NCBI GenBank assembly: GCA_028698615.1
Contig: JAQVWF010000004.1
Coordinates: 64,001-128,000 of the forward strand
DNA: 64,000 nucleotides
Direction: 5' to 3'
DNA from: Syntrophorhabdaceae bacterium
GTDB lineage: Bacteria; Desulfobacterota; Syntrophorhabdia; Syntrophorhabdales; Syntrophorhabdaceae
The notes beneath the pieces are model-generated. The model had not been told where the DNA came from, ran no database searches, and saw only the letters and a program-made list of their open reading frames with translations. The position numbers and the translations under genes were made by a program. Positions 54,845 to 63,298 of the stretch are shown in pieces; the stretch's first letter is position 1, and each line of letters begins with the position of its first letter.

Positions 54845-56131
54845 GTGGAAGACATCAAGGGGATGTACAAGAAGATCGTCAAGGACAATTTTCCTGACAC
54901 CATCAAGATAGATCTCGGTGGACAGGTGCTTATCTATAAGAAAAAGGTCTGGAACATCTTTGACGCCGACGAGAAATGCGATGTCGAGCGGGGTTTGCGT
55001 TACGGCGAGAATCCCGATCAGCCATCCGCGATGTACCAGCTGATAAACGGGAATATCACCCTGGGCGATGCAAGATTCTTCGACGCCGAAACGGGCCTTG
55101 TGAGCAGGGTTACCGAAAAGGACATGCTGCAGGTGGGGAAACACCCGGGGAAGATCAACCTGACGGACGTGGACAATGCCTTGAATATCCTGAGATTCCT
55201 CGATCAGAAGCCGGCCTGCGCCATCATGAAGCACAACAACCCCAGCGGAGCGGCATACGGCCCGACATCAGCGGAGGCCTTCGAAAAGGCCTTCTGGTGC
55301 GACAGGATAGCCGCCTTCGGAGGCGCTGTCGTATTCACCAGGACCCTCGACATAGAAACAGCCAAAGCCATGGTGCCCTATTACTTCGAGGTGGTCTGCG
55401 CCCCGGATTTTGAGGGCGGAGCCATAGACATTCTCAAGAAATGGAAGAACCTTCGGCTTATGCAGATCAAAGAGATAGAGCGCCTCAGCGCCTTCAAGAC
55501 GAAAAGAACGATAGACTTCAAATCGCTCATGGATGGCGGGTTGATCATGCAGGAATCGCAGCCCTTCAGGATCAAAGGGAAGGATGACCTGAAGCCAGCC
55601 GAGGCTGTCTATAAGGGTGAAACATACAAGATAAAGAGAATGCCCGCGGACGACGAATATCGCGACATGCTCTTCGGCTGGTACGTGGAATCGGGGGTGA
55701 GCTCCAATTCCGCGCTTTTCGTGAAGGATGAGGCAACCGTTGCCATAGGCACGGGAGAGCAGGACAGGGTGGGCGTTGTCGAGATCGCTGTTTTCAAGGC
55801 CTACAAGAAGTTCGCCGACACCGAGGTCTTCAGGAAGTACGGGGTGCCCTATGCGGTCTTCAAGCTTGAAGCCTCCCGGGGCCAGAGGGACATGAAGGAC
55901 CTCATTGCGATCGACATCCACGCGCGTGAACAGAATGCGGGGCTCCAGGGTTCCGTTATTGTCTCCGACGGTTTCTTCCCCTTCAGGGACGGGGTGGATG
56001 CCGCCATTAAGGAAGGGGCCCGGGGCGTTATTCAGCCCGGTGGCTCGGAACGCGACTACGAGGTGATAGAGGCCTGCAACGAGCAGGACGTCACAATGGT
56101 CTTCGCCGGCCAGCGGCTTTTCAAGCACTAG
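54845..56131 (+). CDS. purH: AICAR transformylase (PurH C-terminal domain only)
   Basis: A 428-residue protein that matches the formyltransferase half of PurH, which formylates AICAR with 10-formyl-tetrahydrofolate in purine synthesis. Key segments are LRYGENPDQPSAMYQ, IMKHNNPSGAAYG with the catalytic Lys-His pair, DRIAAFGGAVV, and SNSALFVKDEATVAIGTGEQ. The N-terminal IMP-cyclohydrolase (MGS-like) domain of normal PurH is missing, so another protein must close the ring. Start is GTG 54845 with an AAGGGG stretch upstream. Confidence 0.9.
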   Translation: MEDIKGMYKKIVKDNFPDTIKIDLGGQVLIYKKKVWNIFDADEKCDVERGLRYGENPDQPSAMYQLINGNITLGDARFFDAETGLVSRVTEKDMLQVGKHPGKINLTDVDNALNILRFLDQKPACAIMKHNNPSGAAYGPTSAEAFEKAFWCDRIAAFGGAVVFTRTLDIETAKAMVPYYFEVVCAPDFEGGAIDILKKWKNLRLMQIKEIERLSAFKTKRTIDFKSLMDGGLIMQESQPFRIKGKDDLKPAEAVYKGETYKIKRMPADDEYRDMLFGWYVESGVSSNSALFVKDEATVAIGTGEQDRVGVVEIAVFKAYKKFADTEVFRKYGVPYAVFKLEASRGQRDMKDLIAIDIHAREQNAGLQGSVIVSDGFFPFRDGVDAAIKEGARGVIQPGGSERDYEVIEACNEQDVTMVFAGQRLFKH

Positions 56132-56166
56132 GCGATCTGCGGGGGACGGGAAACGATGGGTATGCA

Positions 56167-56244
56167 ATGAAATATCTTGTGATAATCGGCGCGATCATTA
56201 TCCTGTATGTCATCATAAGGGTGTCGCTCAAAAAGCATTTCTAG
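56167..56244 (+). CDS. Possible 25-residue membrane peptide
   Basis: A 26-codon frame reading MKYLVIIGAIIILYVIIRVS, then LKKHF: one continuous hydrophobic helix of about 16 residues followed by a basic tail. It starts 36 bases after the purH stop and ends at TAG 56242. There is a G-rich stretch (GGGGGACGGG) upstream but no clean ribosome site. Other short frames here stop at once, and the hydrophobic run followed by a basic end is hard to get by chance. Function unknown. Confidence 0.4.
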   Translation: MKYLVIIGAIIILYVIIRVSLKKHF

Positions 56245-56378
56245 GGTTCCGGAGTCACAGAAAGACTATATGTCTCAGGCCCCGAATCCCAGCGTTTTTC
56301 GCGCACCCGCGGCTGGATCCATCTTCCTCAATTCCCAATTCCGGTCCATCTTACCCCTTGATCCAGAATCCCGGATCC

Positions 56379-56399
56379 GGTGTTTTCTGTGAAAACACC
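56379..56399. promoter_or_regulatory. Dyad symmetry upstream of the gcdA promoter
   Basis: GGTGTTTTC, three bases, GAAAACACC: a perfect 9-base inverted repeat just 12 bases upstream of the gcdA -35 element. It has no T tract, so it looks more like an operator than a terminator. Confidence 0.5.
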
Positions 56400-56411
56400 A
56401 AGCCTTTTGTG

Positions 56412-56440
56412 TTGACAAAGTACTGAAAAAAAATTAAAAT
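56412..56440 (+). promoter_or_regulatory. Strong sigma-70 promoter of gcdA
   Basis: TTGACA at 56412-56417, 17 bases, TAAAAT at 56435-56440. It predicts a leader of about 37 bases with the GGAGG ribosome site ahead of ATG 56484. Confidence 0.72.
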
Positions 56441-56483
56441 TGTGAAAACAGTTACAAATTCCTACAGCCATCGGAGGTAATAA

Positions 56484-58202
56484 ATGAGACCGTATTTTGA
56501 AAAAATGCAGGAATGGAATAAGCCGGTTAAGGTGAACGCCAAGAACGCTGAGGAGATCAGAGCCGTTGAGAAAGAGATCGAGGAACTTATCGATAAGGCT
56601 AAAAAGGCCGGCCTGGCCCAGGAGACATTGAACAAACGAGGTGAATGGACAGTTCACCAGAGATTGGAATACATTGTCGATCCCGGAACATGGGCTCCGC
56701 TCCACATGCTGTACGATCCCATGGATGAGGAATCAGGGACAACCGGTGTTGTGGACGGTCTCGGCAGGATTAACGGAAGATGGTGTGTGATCATCGGTTT
56801 TGACAACAAGGTCATGGCGGGCGCATGGATTGCGGGCCAGCCTCACAACATCCTGAGGGTCACGGATATCGCGAAAAGACTGCATTGCCCCCTCGTATGG
56901 CTCGTCAACTGCAGCGGCGTGAAGCTTCCCGAGCAGGAAAGGATGTATGCGAACAGGCGCGGCAGCGGCACAACGTTCTTCCGTCATGCCGAACTCAATA
57001 AACTGGGCATTCCGGTACTCGCAGTTATTTATGGGACAAACCCCGCAGGCGGCGGCTACCAGGGCATCTCTCCGACACTGCTTCTTGCACACAAAAACTG
57101 TAATATAGCTGTCGGCGGCGCTGGCATCGTCAGCGGCATGGCACCGAAGGGCTTCTTCGATGAAAATATGGCCGAACAGATAATCGAAGCCACCAAGAAA
57201 TTCAAAGCCGTGCCTCCCGGCAGGGTTGAGATCCACTACGACCATACAGGTTTCTTCCGCGAAGTCCATCCGTCGGAAGAAAGCCTCCTCGATTCATTGA
57301 AGACCTGGGTCACGAAGCTTCCTTACTACGATCCGGGTTTCTTCAGGGTCGCAAAACCGGCGGAGCCGAAGTTCCCGGCGGAAGACCTCTACAGCATCGT
57401 GTCATTCAACCAGAAGATGGTGTACGACGCGGAGCAGTTCATGTCCCGCCTTGTCGATAACAGCGAACACATGGAATTCCGGCCCGGGTTCGGCCCCGAA
57501 CTCTACACGGGTCTTGTCAAGGTCGATGGCTTCCTCATCGGCATAGTCGCGAACCGGCAGGGTATGCTTCCCAAGGGTTACCCGTCATATGCCCCGTACC
57601 CCGGCATCGGCGGCAAGTTCTATCGTGAAGGCCTCATCAAGGTCAACGAGTTCGTAAGCCTCTGCGGCAGAGACAGGGTCCCCATGATCTGGGTTCAGGA
57701 TACATCGGGTATCGACGTTGGCGACATCGCCGAGAAAGCGGAGCTCCTCGGCCTCGGCCAGGCGCTCATCTACTCCATCGAACAGAGCGACCTTCCCATG
57801 ATGACCATCGTTCTGAGGAAAGGCACCGCAGCCGCCCACTACATCATGGCCGGCCCGCAGGCAAACAACAACAACTGCTTCACCCTCGGCACGGCGACGA
57901 CGGAGATCTACGTCATGCACGGCGAGACCGCGGCAGTTGCCAGCTTTGCCAGACGCCTCGTAAAAGAGAAAGACGCAGGCAAGCCGCTTGGGCCGGTTAT
58001 CGACAACATGAACAAGACCGTCAAGCATTACTACGACATGTCACGGCCTTCCTATTGTGCGAAGAAAGGCCTTGTCGACGAGGTCGTGAAATTTGCAGAC
58101 CTCAGGAAGTATTTCGTAGCATTTGCGAACTGCGCCTATGCTAACCCGAAATCGATTTGCCCGCAGCACCAGATGATCCTCCCCAGGGTTATCAAGGGCT
58201 AA
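56484..58202 (+). CDS. gcdA: Glutaconyl-CoA decarboxylase subunit alpha (carboxyltransferase)
   Basis: A 572-residue biotin-dependent carboxyltransferase that in the known enzyme moves CO2 from glutaconyl-CoA to biotin, giving crotonyl-CoA; the complex can pump sodium. The N-terminal RPYFEKMQEWNKPVK, the CSGVKLPEQERMYANRRGSG stretch, NPAGGGYQGISPT, the LCGRDRVPMIWVQDTSGIDV core and NPKSICPQHQMILPR are typical of GcdA, more so than of propionyl-CoA carboxylases. The gene stands alone: no biotin-carrier, beta or delta subunit is in the window. Own promoter with a dyad upstream and a terminator downstream. Biotin genes follow. Confidence 0.9.
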   Translation: MRPYFEKMQEWNKPVKVNAKNAEEIRAVEKEIEELIDKAKKAGLAQETLNKRGEWTVHQRLEYIVDPGTWAPLHMLYDPMDEESGTTGVVDGLGRINGRWCVIIGFDNKVMAGAWIAGQPHNILRVTDIAKRLHCPLVWLVNCSGVKLPEQERMYANRRGSGTTFFRHAELNKLGIPVLAVIYGTNPAGGGYQGISPTLLLAHKNCNIAVGGAGIVSGMAPKGFFDENMAEQIIEATKKFKAVPPGRVEIHYDHTGFFREVHPSEESLLDSLKTWVTKLPYYDPGFFRVAKPAEPKFPAEDLYSIVSFNQKMVYDAEQFMSRLVDNSEHMEFRPGFGPELYTGLVKVDGFLIGIVANRQGMLPKGYPSYAPYPGIGGKFYREGLIKVNEFVSLCGRDRVPMIWVQDTSGIDVGDIAEKAELLGLGQALIYSIEQSDLPMMTIVLRKGTAAAHYIMAGPQANNNNCFTLGTATTEIYVMHGETAAVASFARRLVKEKDAGKPLGPVIDNMNKTVKHYYDMSRPSYCAKKGLVDEVVKFADLRKYFVAFANCAYANPKSICPQHQMILPRVIKG

Positions 58203-58220
58203 TCTTACGAAGAGATAGAG

Positions 58221-58256
58221 ATCAGGGTGGATATGCATTCCACCCTGATTTTTTGT
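58221..58256 (+). terminator. Rho-independent terminator after gcdA
   Basis: The stem ATCAGGGTGG/CCACCCTGAT (58221-58230 with 58240-58249) is followed by a T-rich tail TTTTTTG. It begins about 20 bases after the gcdA stop. Confidence 0.9.
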
Positions 58257-58327
58257 TTATGAAGTTAACCGATTAGTCGTAACCGTTGACTGATTATTGG
58301 TGAATAGCAGTCGGGGGGCCAGCAGGA

Positions 58328-59500
58328 ATGAAGAACAGACTCGCATCGATGCTGAAGGAGATACGGGGACAGGGCAATTACCGGAGCATACGCTACGTTC
58401 GCCCTCTGTGCCCCGCTACGATCGTCCATAATGGCAGGGAATACCTCAATCTTTGTTCCAACAGCTATCTTTCGCTTCACCTCCACCCGGCAGTGATGGA
58501 AGCGGCGAGGTCAGCCGTCGCAGATTACGGCACCGGCACCTGTTCATCACGAAGCGTATCGGGGAGCATCGACCTTTACGAAAGACTCGAATCGGCCGCC
58601 GCCCGCTACAAAGGTTACAGGAAGGGTCTCATATTTCCCACGGGCTACATGGCAAATATCGGCATAGTGTCAACGATTCCAGGCAAAGGGGATGTAATTT
58701 TCACCGACGAACTGAATCATTCCAGCCTCATTGATGCAATGCGCCTTTCCTATGCGAAAAAGGTCATCTACAGGCATCGGGACACGGGCGATCTGGAACG
58801 AAAACTGAAGAAGCACGCGGCGCGGGGCAATTCCTTTGTTATCACGGAATCGATCTTCAGCATGGACGGCGATATGGCCCCTCTGGCGGAGATCATGGAA
58901 CTCAGGGACCGGTACGGTTTTTACGCCATCGTCGATGATGCCCATGGAACGGGTATCTTCGGAAAAGGGGGAAGCGGCGTCGAGGAGCACTGGCGCCTCA
59001 AGGGGGCGGCGGATATCCACATGGCCACATTCGGCAAGGCCATGGGGTCTTTCGGCGCCTTTGTGCTTTCCGACCCTGTCGTCATAGACTATCTTGTCAA
59101 CAGGGCGCGGACCTTCATGTACACGACGGCCCTGCCACCCGCCGCTCTGGCGGCGTCGCAGGCGGCACTCGACCTTGTCAACGGGAACCTGTCTTTTAAG
59201 GATGAACTCTGGCACAACATCGATTACATGCGATCAGGGCTCCTGGGCGCCGGTTTCGACCTCAAGGAGAGTGTGGGCCCCATCATCCCCATCGTTGTGG
59301 GGAAGGACGCCGATGCTGTGAAAATGCAGAAGATGCTTATGACAAAGGGTTTCTTCCTGCAAGCCATCCGGCCTCCCACGGTCCCCACGGGTACATCGAG
59401 ACTGAGGCTCACCGTGGTGAGAGGTTTTTCGCAAGAGCAAATGGATTCGGCCATCGAAGCGATAACGGCGGCGGGAAGGAGAATGAAACTGGTCCCCTGA
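58328..59500 (+). CDS. bioF: 8-amino-7-oxononanoate synthase (BioF-like)
   Basis: A 390-residue PLP enzyme of the alpha-oxoamine synthase family. CSNSYLSLHLHPAVMEAARS, YGTGTCSSRSVSGSIDLYER, DELNHSSLIDAMRLS, DDAHGTGIFGKGG and the PLP-lysine segment FGKAMGSFGAF are typical. BioF makes a biotin precursor from pimeloyl-thioester and alanine; the close relative 2-amino-3-ketobutyrate ligase cannot be ruled out. bioA 387 bases downstream supports BioF. Confidence 0.85.
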   Translation: MKNRLASMLKEIRGQGNYRSIRYVRPLCPATIVHNGREYLNLCSNSYLSLHLHPAVMEAARSAVADYGTGTCSSRSVSGSIDLYERLESAAARYKGYRKGLIFPTGYMANIGIVSTIPGKGDVIFTDELNHSSLIDAMRLSYAKKVIYRHRDTGDLERKLKKHAARGNSFVITESIFSMDGDMAPLAEIMELRDRYGFYAIVDDAHGTGIFGKGGSGVEEHWRLKGAADIHMATFGKAMGSFGAFVLSDPVVIDYLVNRARTFMYTTALPPAALAASQAALDLVNGNLSFKDELWHNIDYMRSGLLGAGFDLKESVGPIIPIVVGKDADAVKMQKMLMTKGFFLQAIRPPTVPTGTSRLRLTVVRGFSQEQMDSAIEAITAAGRRMKLVP

Positions 59501-59887
59501 CGGGGACCGTTAGAACTGTTAGAGCGGAAGGAACCAGAAATGGCTGCAGCAGCTTGAATCGCTTGACAGGCTGTTGACAAAGTTGGTTTTCGAGTCTGAC
59601 TCGTGTTATGTCGTCCTTCCGGCGAAGGCCGGAATCCAGGAGATACGCGGGGCTAAGGAAAACCTCTGGATCCCGGATCAAGTCCGGGATGACGATACAG
59701 AGGGCTTTATCGACGACCTGTTGAGTGGATAGAGATGAAAGAAGGAAGACGAAAGAGGTATATCGAAAGACCGGAGAACAAAGGCGAAAGACGGTTTGAA
59801 ACGAAAAGCAGGAGAGATGAATTCTTCTAACGTTCAAGCGGCTCAAGCGGTTTGAACGATTTTCTATATCCAGAGGAGCAAAAGAGC
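59501..59887. other. 387-base gap between bioF and bioA
   Basis: No gene is visible. It holds the REP-like copy B (59609-59695), a short pairing CGTTCAA/TTGAACG (about 59831-59858) close to the bioA start, and a TTGACA stretch at 59573 with no good -10 partner. A minus-strand frame reading VIPDLIRDPEVF is just the repeat translated. Confidence 0.6.
59609..59695. repeat. REP-like intergenic element (copy B)
   Basis: Runs from TGTCGTCCTTCCGGCGAAGG to CCCGGATCAAGTCCGGGATG-ACGA. Its reverse complement matches copy A at 52104-52188 throughout. It contains two small hairpins, CCGGCGAAGGCCGG and CCCGGATCAAGTCCGGG. Confidence 0.78.
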
Positions 59888-61243
59888 ATGTACAGCAGCG
59901 AGGAACTCAAAGATTGGGATAAGCGTTACATCTGGCATCCCTTTACCCAGATGATGGATTACATGGACAGCGAGCCGCTCATCATCGAACGCGGCGAAGG
60001 CTTCTATCTTGTGGATGTCGAAGGAAGGCGCTACATCGATGGTGTCTCTTCATTGTGGGTTCTCGTTCATGGACACGGCCGCAAAGAGCTCACAGATGCC
60101 ATAGAAAGGCAATCGAAGGAGCTGTGCCATTCGACGCTCCTTGGACTTGCCAACGTTCCCGCCGTAGTTCTGGCAAAGCGCCTTGTTGCGATCGTGCCGG
60201 GAAATCTCCAGAGGGTTTTCTATTCGGATAGCGGGTCGACGTCCGTGGAGATCGCGATCAAGATGTCCTATCAGTACTGGCAGCAAAGGGGAGAAAAGAA
60301 AAGGAAACGTTTCATATCTTTCACGAACGGCTACCACGGAGACACCATAGGGTCCGTGAGCATCGGCGGCATCGACCTTTTTCACAAGGTCTACAGGCCT
60401 CTTCTCTTCAGGTCGTACAAGGCGCCGTCTCCCTATTGTTACCGCTGTTCCCTGAAGCTTGAGCGGGGTTCCTGCGGTATGGCCTGCGTGGAAGAGTTTG
60501 AGCGTACCGTGAGGAAACACAGGGACGAGGTCTGCGCCGTCGTTATCGAACCGCTCGTGCAGGGGGCGGCCGGGATGCTCACCCAGCCGGATGGTTTCCT
60601 GGGAAAGGTCTGGAGGATAGCAAAGGACAACGGGCTTCATTTCATCACCGATGAAGTGGCCACCGGGTTCGGCCGCACGGGAACCATGTTCGCCTGTGAA
60701 CAGGAAGGGATCAAACCCGATTTCCTCTGTCTCGCCAAGGGAATCACGGGGGGATACCTGCCGCTCGCGGCGACGGTGACGACGAAAGAGGTCTTCGACG
60801 GCTTTCTCGGACGGTTCGACGAATGCAAGACCTTCTTCCATGGCCATACTTACACGGGTAACCCGGTGGCGTGTGCCGTCGCCCTCGAGAACCTGGCGAT
60901 CTTCGAAAGGGAACGCACCATAGAGCTGATGGCGGACAAAATAACCCTGCTTGCCGACGAACTGAAGCGCTTCTCAGATCTACCCAACGTGGGGGACGTC
61001 CGGCAAAGAGGTTTTATGGTCGGCATTGAGCTTGTAAAGAGCAGGAAGACCAGGAGGCCTTATCCAGCCGCTGCAAAGATGGGCCAGAAGGTCACCCTGG
61101 CGGCGAGAAAACGGGGCGTTATAATCCGGCCCCTCGGGGACGTCATTGTCCTTATGCCGCCCCCCTCAATAGACGCCCAAACTCTCAAGGAGCTTGTGGA
61201 CGTCACATACGACTCCATAAAAGAAGCAACCGGCGCGCCCTGA
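59888..61243 (+). CDS. bioA: Adenosylmethionine-8-amino-7-oxononanoate aminotransferase
   Basis: PLP aminotransferase of biotin synthesis, 451 residues. The N-terminal YIWHPFTQMMDY, with the W-H-P-F-T-Q motif, is the BioA mark; FYSDSGSTSVEIAIKMSYQY, HFITDEVATGFGRTG and LAKGITGGYLPLAA (PLP lysine) are present. I use ATG 59888 with AGAGGAG upstream; a TTG at 59852 would add 12 residues. It follows bioF; bioB and bioD are not in the window. It would supply biotin for GcdA and other biotin enzymes. Confidence 0.93.
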   Translation: MYSSEELKDWDKRYIWHPFTQMMDYMDSEPLIIERGEGFYLVDVEGRRYIDGVSSLWVLVHGHGRKELTDAIERQSKELCHSTLLGLANVPAVVLAKRLVAIVPGNLQRVFYSDSGSTSVEIAIKMSYQYWQQRGEKKRKRFISFTNGYHGDTIGSVSIGGIDLFHKVYRPLLFRSYKAPSPYCYRCSLKLERGSCGMACVEEFERTVRKHRDEVCAVVIEPLVQGAAGMLTQPDGFLGKVWRIAKDNGLHFITDEVATGFGRTGTMFACEQEGIKPDFLCLAKGITGGYLPLAATVTTKEVFDGFLGRFDECKTFFHGHTYTGNPVACAVALENLAIFERERTIELMADKITLLADELKRFSDLPNVGDVRQRGFMVGIELVKSRKTRRPYPAAAKMGQKVTLAARKRGVIIRPLGDVIVLMPPPSIDAQTLKELVDVTYDSIKEATGAP

Positions 61244-61254
61244 GGGCACGCCGG
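61230..61254. terminator. Hairpin spanning the bioA stop, possible shared terminator
   Basis: CCGGCGCGCCC, loop TGA (the stop codon), GGGCACGCCGG: an 11-base stem with one mismatch. On the minus strand it is followed by TTGCTTCTTTTATG, on the plus strand only by CCGGCTGG. It lies between convergent genes. Confidence 0.5.
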
Positions 61255-61281
61255 CCGGCTGGTTTCCATTCCTGGTTCTTT

Positions 61282-62925
61282 TCAGACGGAGAATTCCCTG
61301 ACGACGCCTTGAAGGCTGACGGACAGGCGGGCGAGTTCATCGGATGCGTGCGAGACCTGGCTCGACGCGGACGATGTTTCCTTTGATATGGTGGCGATGG
61401 AGTCGATGTCCTTGCTGATGCCTTCTGATGTCGCCGTCATCTCTTCCGTCGCTGAAGCGATCTGCTGGACCATTAGCTGCAGGTCGTCAACCTTGTTGAC
61501 AATATTGTTGAGGGCTTCGCCGGCCTGCTCAGAGAGGGCGGTGCCTGAGGAAACCTTCTTCTTCACGTCTTCCATTGCGTCCACAGCCCGGTTGACCTCT
61601 TTCTGGATGTTGCCGATCATGTCGGCGATCTCCGCCGTCGAGTTGCCGGTCCTCTCGGCAAGTTTCTTGACCTCATCGGCGACGACGGCAAAGCCACGTC
61701 CGTGCTCGCCGGCCCGTGCGGCCTCGATGGCCGCATTGAGTGCCAGAAGATTGGTCTGGTCGGCAATCTCATTGATGACGTTGACGATCTCGCCTATCTG
61801 CTTGGAAAGCTCGCCCAGGGAGCGGACCATCGTTGCCGATGCATCGACGGTGCTCGCTATCTCCTGGACCTCCCTGACAGCCATATCAACAACTTCTTTA
61901 CCGCTGCGGGCGACTGCGACGGTCTCCTGGCCCGATACGGCTATATTGCCGGTATTGCGGGCCACGTCGACCACGGTCTGGCTCATCTCTTCCGAAGCCG
62001 TTGCCACCTGAACGGACATCTGCGCCTGTTCGTCGGAGCCCTTCGACATCTGGACGGCGCTGGCGCTGAGCTGATGGCTGGCGGAGGCGATATTGTCCGA
62101 GGACGTGTTTATCTGGTTCACGACGCCTCGCCACTTCTGGACCATATTGCTCAGCGATTGGAGAAGAGCGCCCATTTCGTCCCGGCTTGTCACATCGACG
62201 TCCACCGTAAGGTCTCCCTCGGCAAGCCTGTTGGCCACGTTCATGCCTGCCTCAAGGGATCTCGTTATCGTCCTCACGACGAAAAAGGTTCCCGCGGCGA
62301 TGAACATCATTATGACAAGGGAGATGATAATGAAGACCATCCTTGCGTTGGCGGTCTCCTTTGTGAGTTCGTTGAAGCCGGTCTCCATCCTGTTCTCACT
62401 GAGCTTGACGAGCTGTCTGAAGAGGCCGTCGATGGTTGTCGATATCGTGCTCGTGTGTTCCGACCATATCGCAGACGCCTCGTCGTTCTTCCCTTCCATG
62501 GCAAACTTCGCGAGCTTCACATTGTGTTCCTTGCCCTGGGTCAGCTGTTCTTTTATCGCCGCAAGGAGCTTCTTGAACTCTGCTTTCGTCTTCGCGTCGT
62601 CGACGCTCGCCAGAACGCCCTCGATCTTCTTGATGGCCTCCCCGTATGAGGCGCGCGCCTTATCTATCTTTCCCTTTTCCATCTCTTTGAGAGCGGGGTC
62701 CCTGGTAAGGGCCATACTCAGCATCGACTTGTCTATGGTGTCCACGGCGTCCTTGACCTGTTTGAAGACCACGATCCTCCCGTAATTGTGCTTGACGATG
62801 TTGTCCACCGACCGACCCGAGCGATCGAGATAATAGTAGCCTAGAGCGCCGAGGATAAAGATGAGGATCATGAGTGTGGTGGCGCCAATTCCGAGCTTGG
62901 TGCTGATCTTGAGATTGCTGAGCAT
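61282..62925 (-). CDS. Methyl-accepting chemotaxis protein (4HB type)
   Basis: A 547-residue chemoreceptor. The first membrane helix is at about 10-32; the four-helix-bundle ligand domain (with the unit [20 protein letters not shown]) is about 35-185, the second helix about 190-212, then HAMP and the signalling domain with [20 protein letters not shown] and [18 protein letters not shown]. No CheR pentapeptide at the end (VVREFSV). AGGAGGGAG precedes the ATG. A FliA-type promoter candidate lies at 63014-63040. It is a paralog of the receptor at 45517. Confidence 0.95.
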   Translation of the reverse strand: MLSNLKISTKLGIGATTLMILIFILGALGYYYLDRSGRSVDNIVKHNYGRIVVFKQVKDAVDTIDKSMLSMALTRDPALKEMEKGKIDKARASYGEAIKKIEGVLASVDDAKTKAEFKKLLAAIKEQLTQGKEHNVKLAKFAMEGKNDEASAIWSEHTSTISTTIDGLFRQLVKLSENRMETGFNELTKETANARMVFIIISLVIMMFIAAGTFFVVRTITRSLEAGMNVANRLAEGDLTVDVDVTSRDEMGALLQSLSNMVQKWRGVVNQINTSSDNIASASHQLSASAVQMSKGSDEQAQMSVQVATASEEMSQTVVDVARNTGNIAVSGQETVAVARSGKEVVDMAVREVQEIASTVDASATMVRSLGELSKQIGEIVNVINEIADQTNLLALNAAIEAARAGEHGRGFAVVADEVKKLAERTGNSTAEIADMIGNIQKEVNRAVDAMEDVKKKVSSGTALSEQAGEALNNIVNKVDDLQLMVQQIASATEEMTATSEGISKDIDSIATISKETSSASSQVSHASDELARLSVSLQGVVREFSV

Positions 62926-63013
62926 GGTGTCTCCCTCCTGGGGGGTATTTTAGGTTCAGGGCAGTCGAACCGCCCGCCGGTTTCCTGTCAACGTGCCTCG
63001 ATACATAGTTACT

Positions 63014-63040
63014 TTATCGGCAAACAGGGTGCATAGTTAA
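63014..63040 (-). promoter_or_regulatory. FliA (sigma-28) type promoter of the chemoreceptor gene
   Basis: On the minus strand, GCCGATAA (63014-63021) is an exact match to the flagellar sigma -10 consensus. Eleven bases upstream is TTAACTAT (63033-63040), a five-of-eight match to the -35 consensus TAAAGTTT. It is about 90 bases from the gene start. Confidence 0.55.
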
Positions 63041-63147
63041 TCCCCGAGCCTTCCTGTGGGCCGACAAAGACCCCGGTCCCGCGGCGTCGTGTAAGGTAAA
63101 TCCGCTGTGATATCGAGCAGGTGCGGTTGCACGGCCGCCCCCCGGCT

Positions 63148-63204
63148 TTTTTATTAAAATATTTTTAGACTATCGCTTGACATCCTCCGGAAAATAAGTA
63201 TACT
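63148..63204 (+). promoter_or_regulatory. rRNA operon promoter with AT-rich upstream element
   Basis: An AT-rich stretch (TTTTTTATTAAAATATTTTT, 63148-63167) resembles an UP element. It is followed by TTGACA (63177-63182), 16 bases, and TATACT (63199-63204). The transcript would start at about 63212, some 87 bases before the 16S gene. Confidence 0.72.
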
Positions 63205-63228
63205 TATGCTTGCTTCAAGGTTGAACAT

Positions 63229-63241
63229 TGTTCTTTGAAAA
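63229..63241 (+). promoter_or_regulatory. boxA-like antitermination site in the rrn leader
   Basis: TGTTCTTTGAAAA resembles the boxA consensus TGCTCTTTAACAA and lies in the leader between promoter and 16S gene, where it is expected. Confidence 0.6.
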
Positions 63242-63298
63242 TAGTAATTAAATAGCAGGTCCACGTCTAATTCAGAAATTTGTTGTAAAGTTCAGGTT

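Larger units (their letters stand above)
62926..63298. other. 373-base intergenic region between chemoreceptor and 16S gene
   Basis: This gap holds divergent control signals: a FliA-type promoter candidate for the chemoreceptor (63014-63040, minus), and the rrn promoter, AT-rich upstream element and boxA (63148-63241, plus). No gene frame is convincing. Confidence 0.6.

Noticed and set aside
59409..59846. Minus-strand open frame of 145 codons between bioF and bioA
   Set aside because: It reads through the REP-like copy B (VIPDLIRDPEVF is the usual translation of such repeats) and overlaps the bioF end; no ribosome site.
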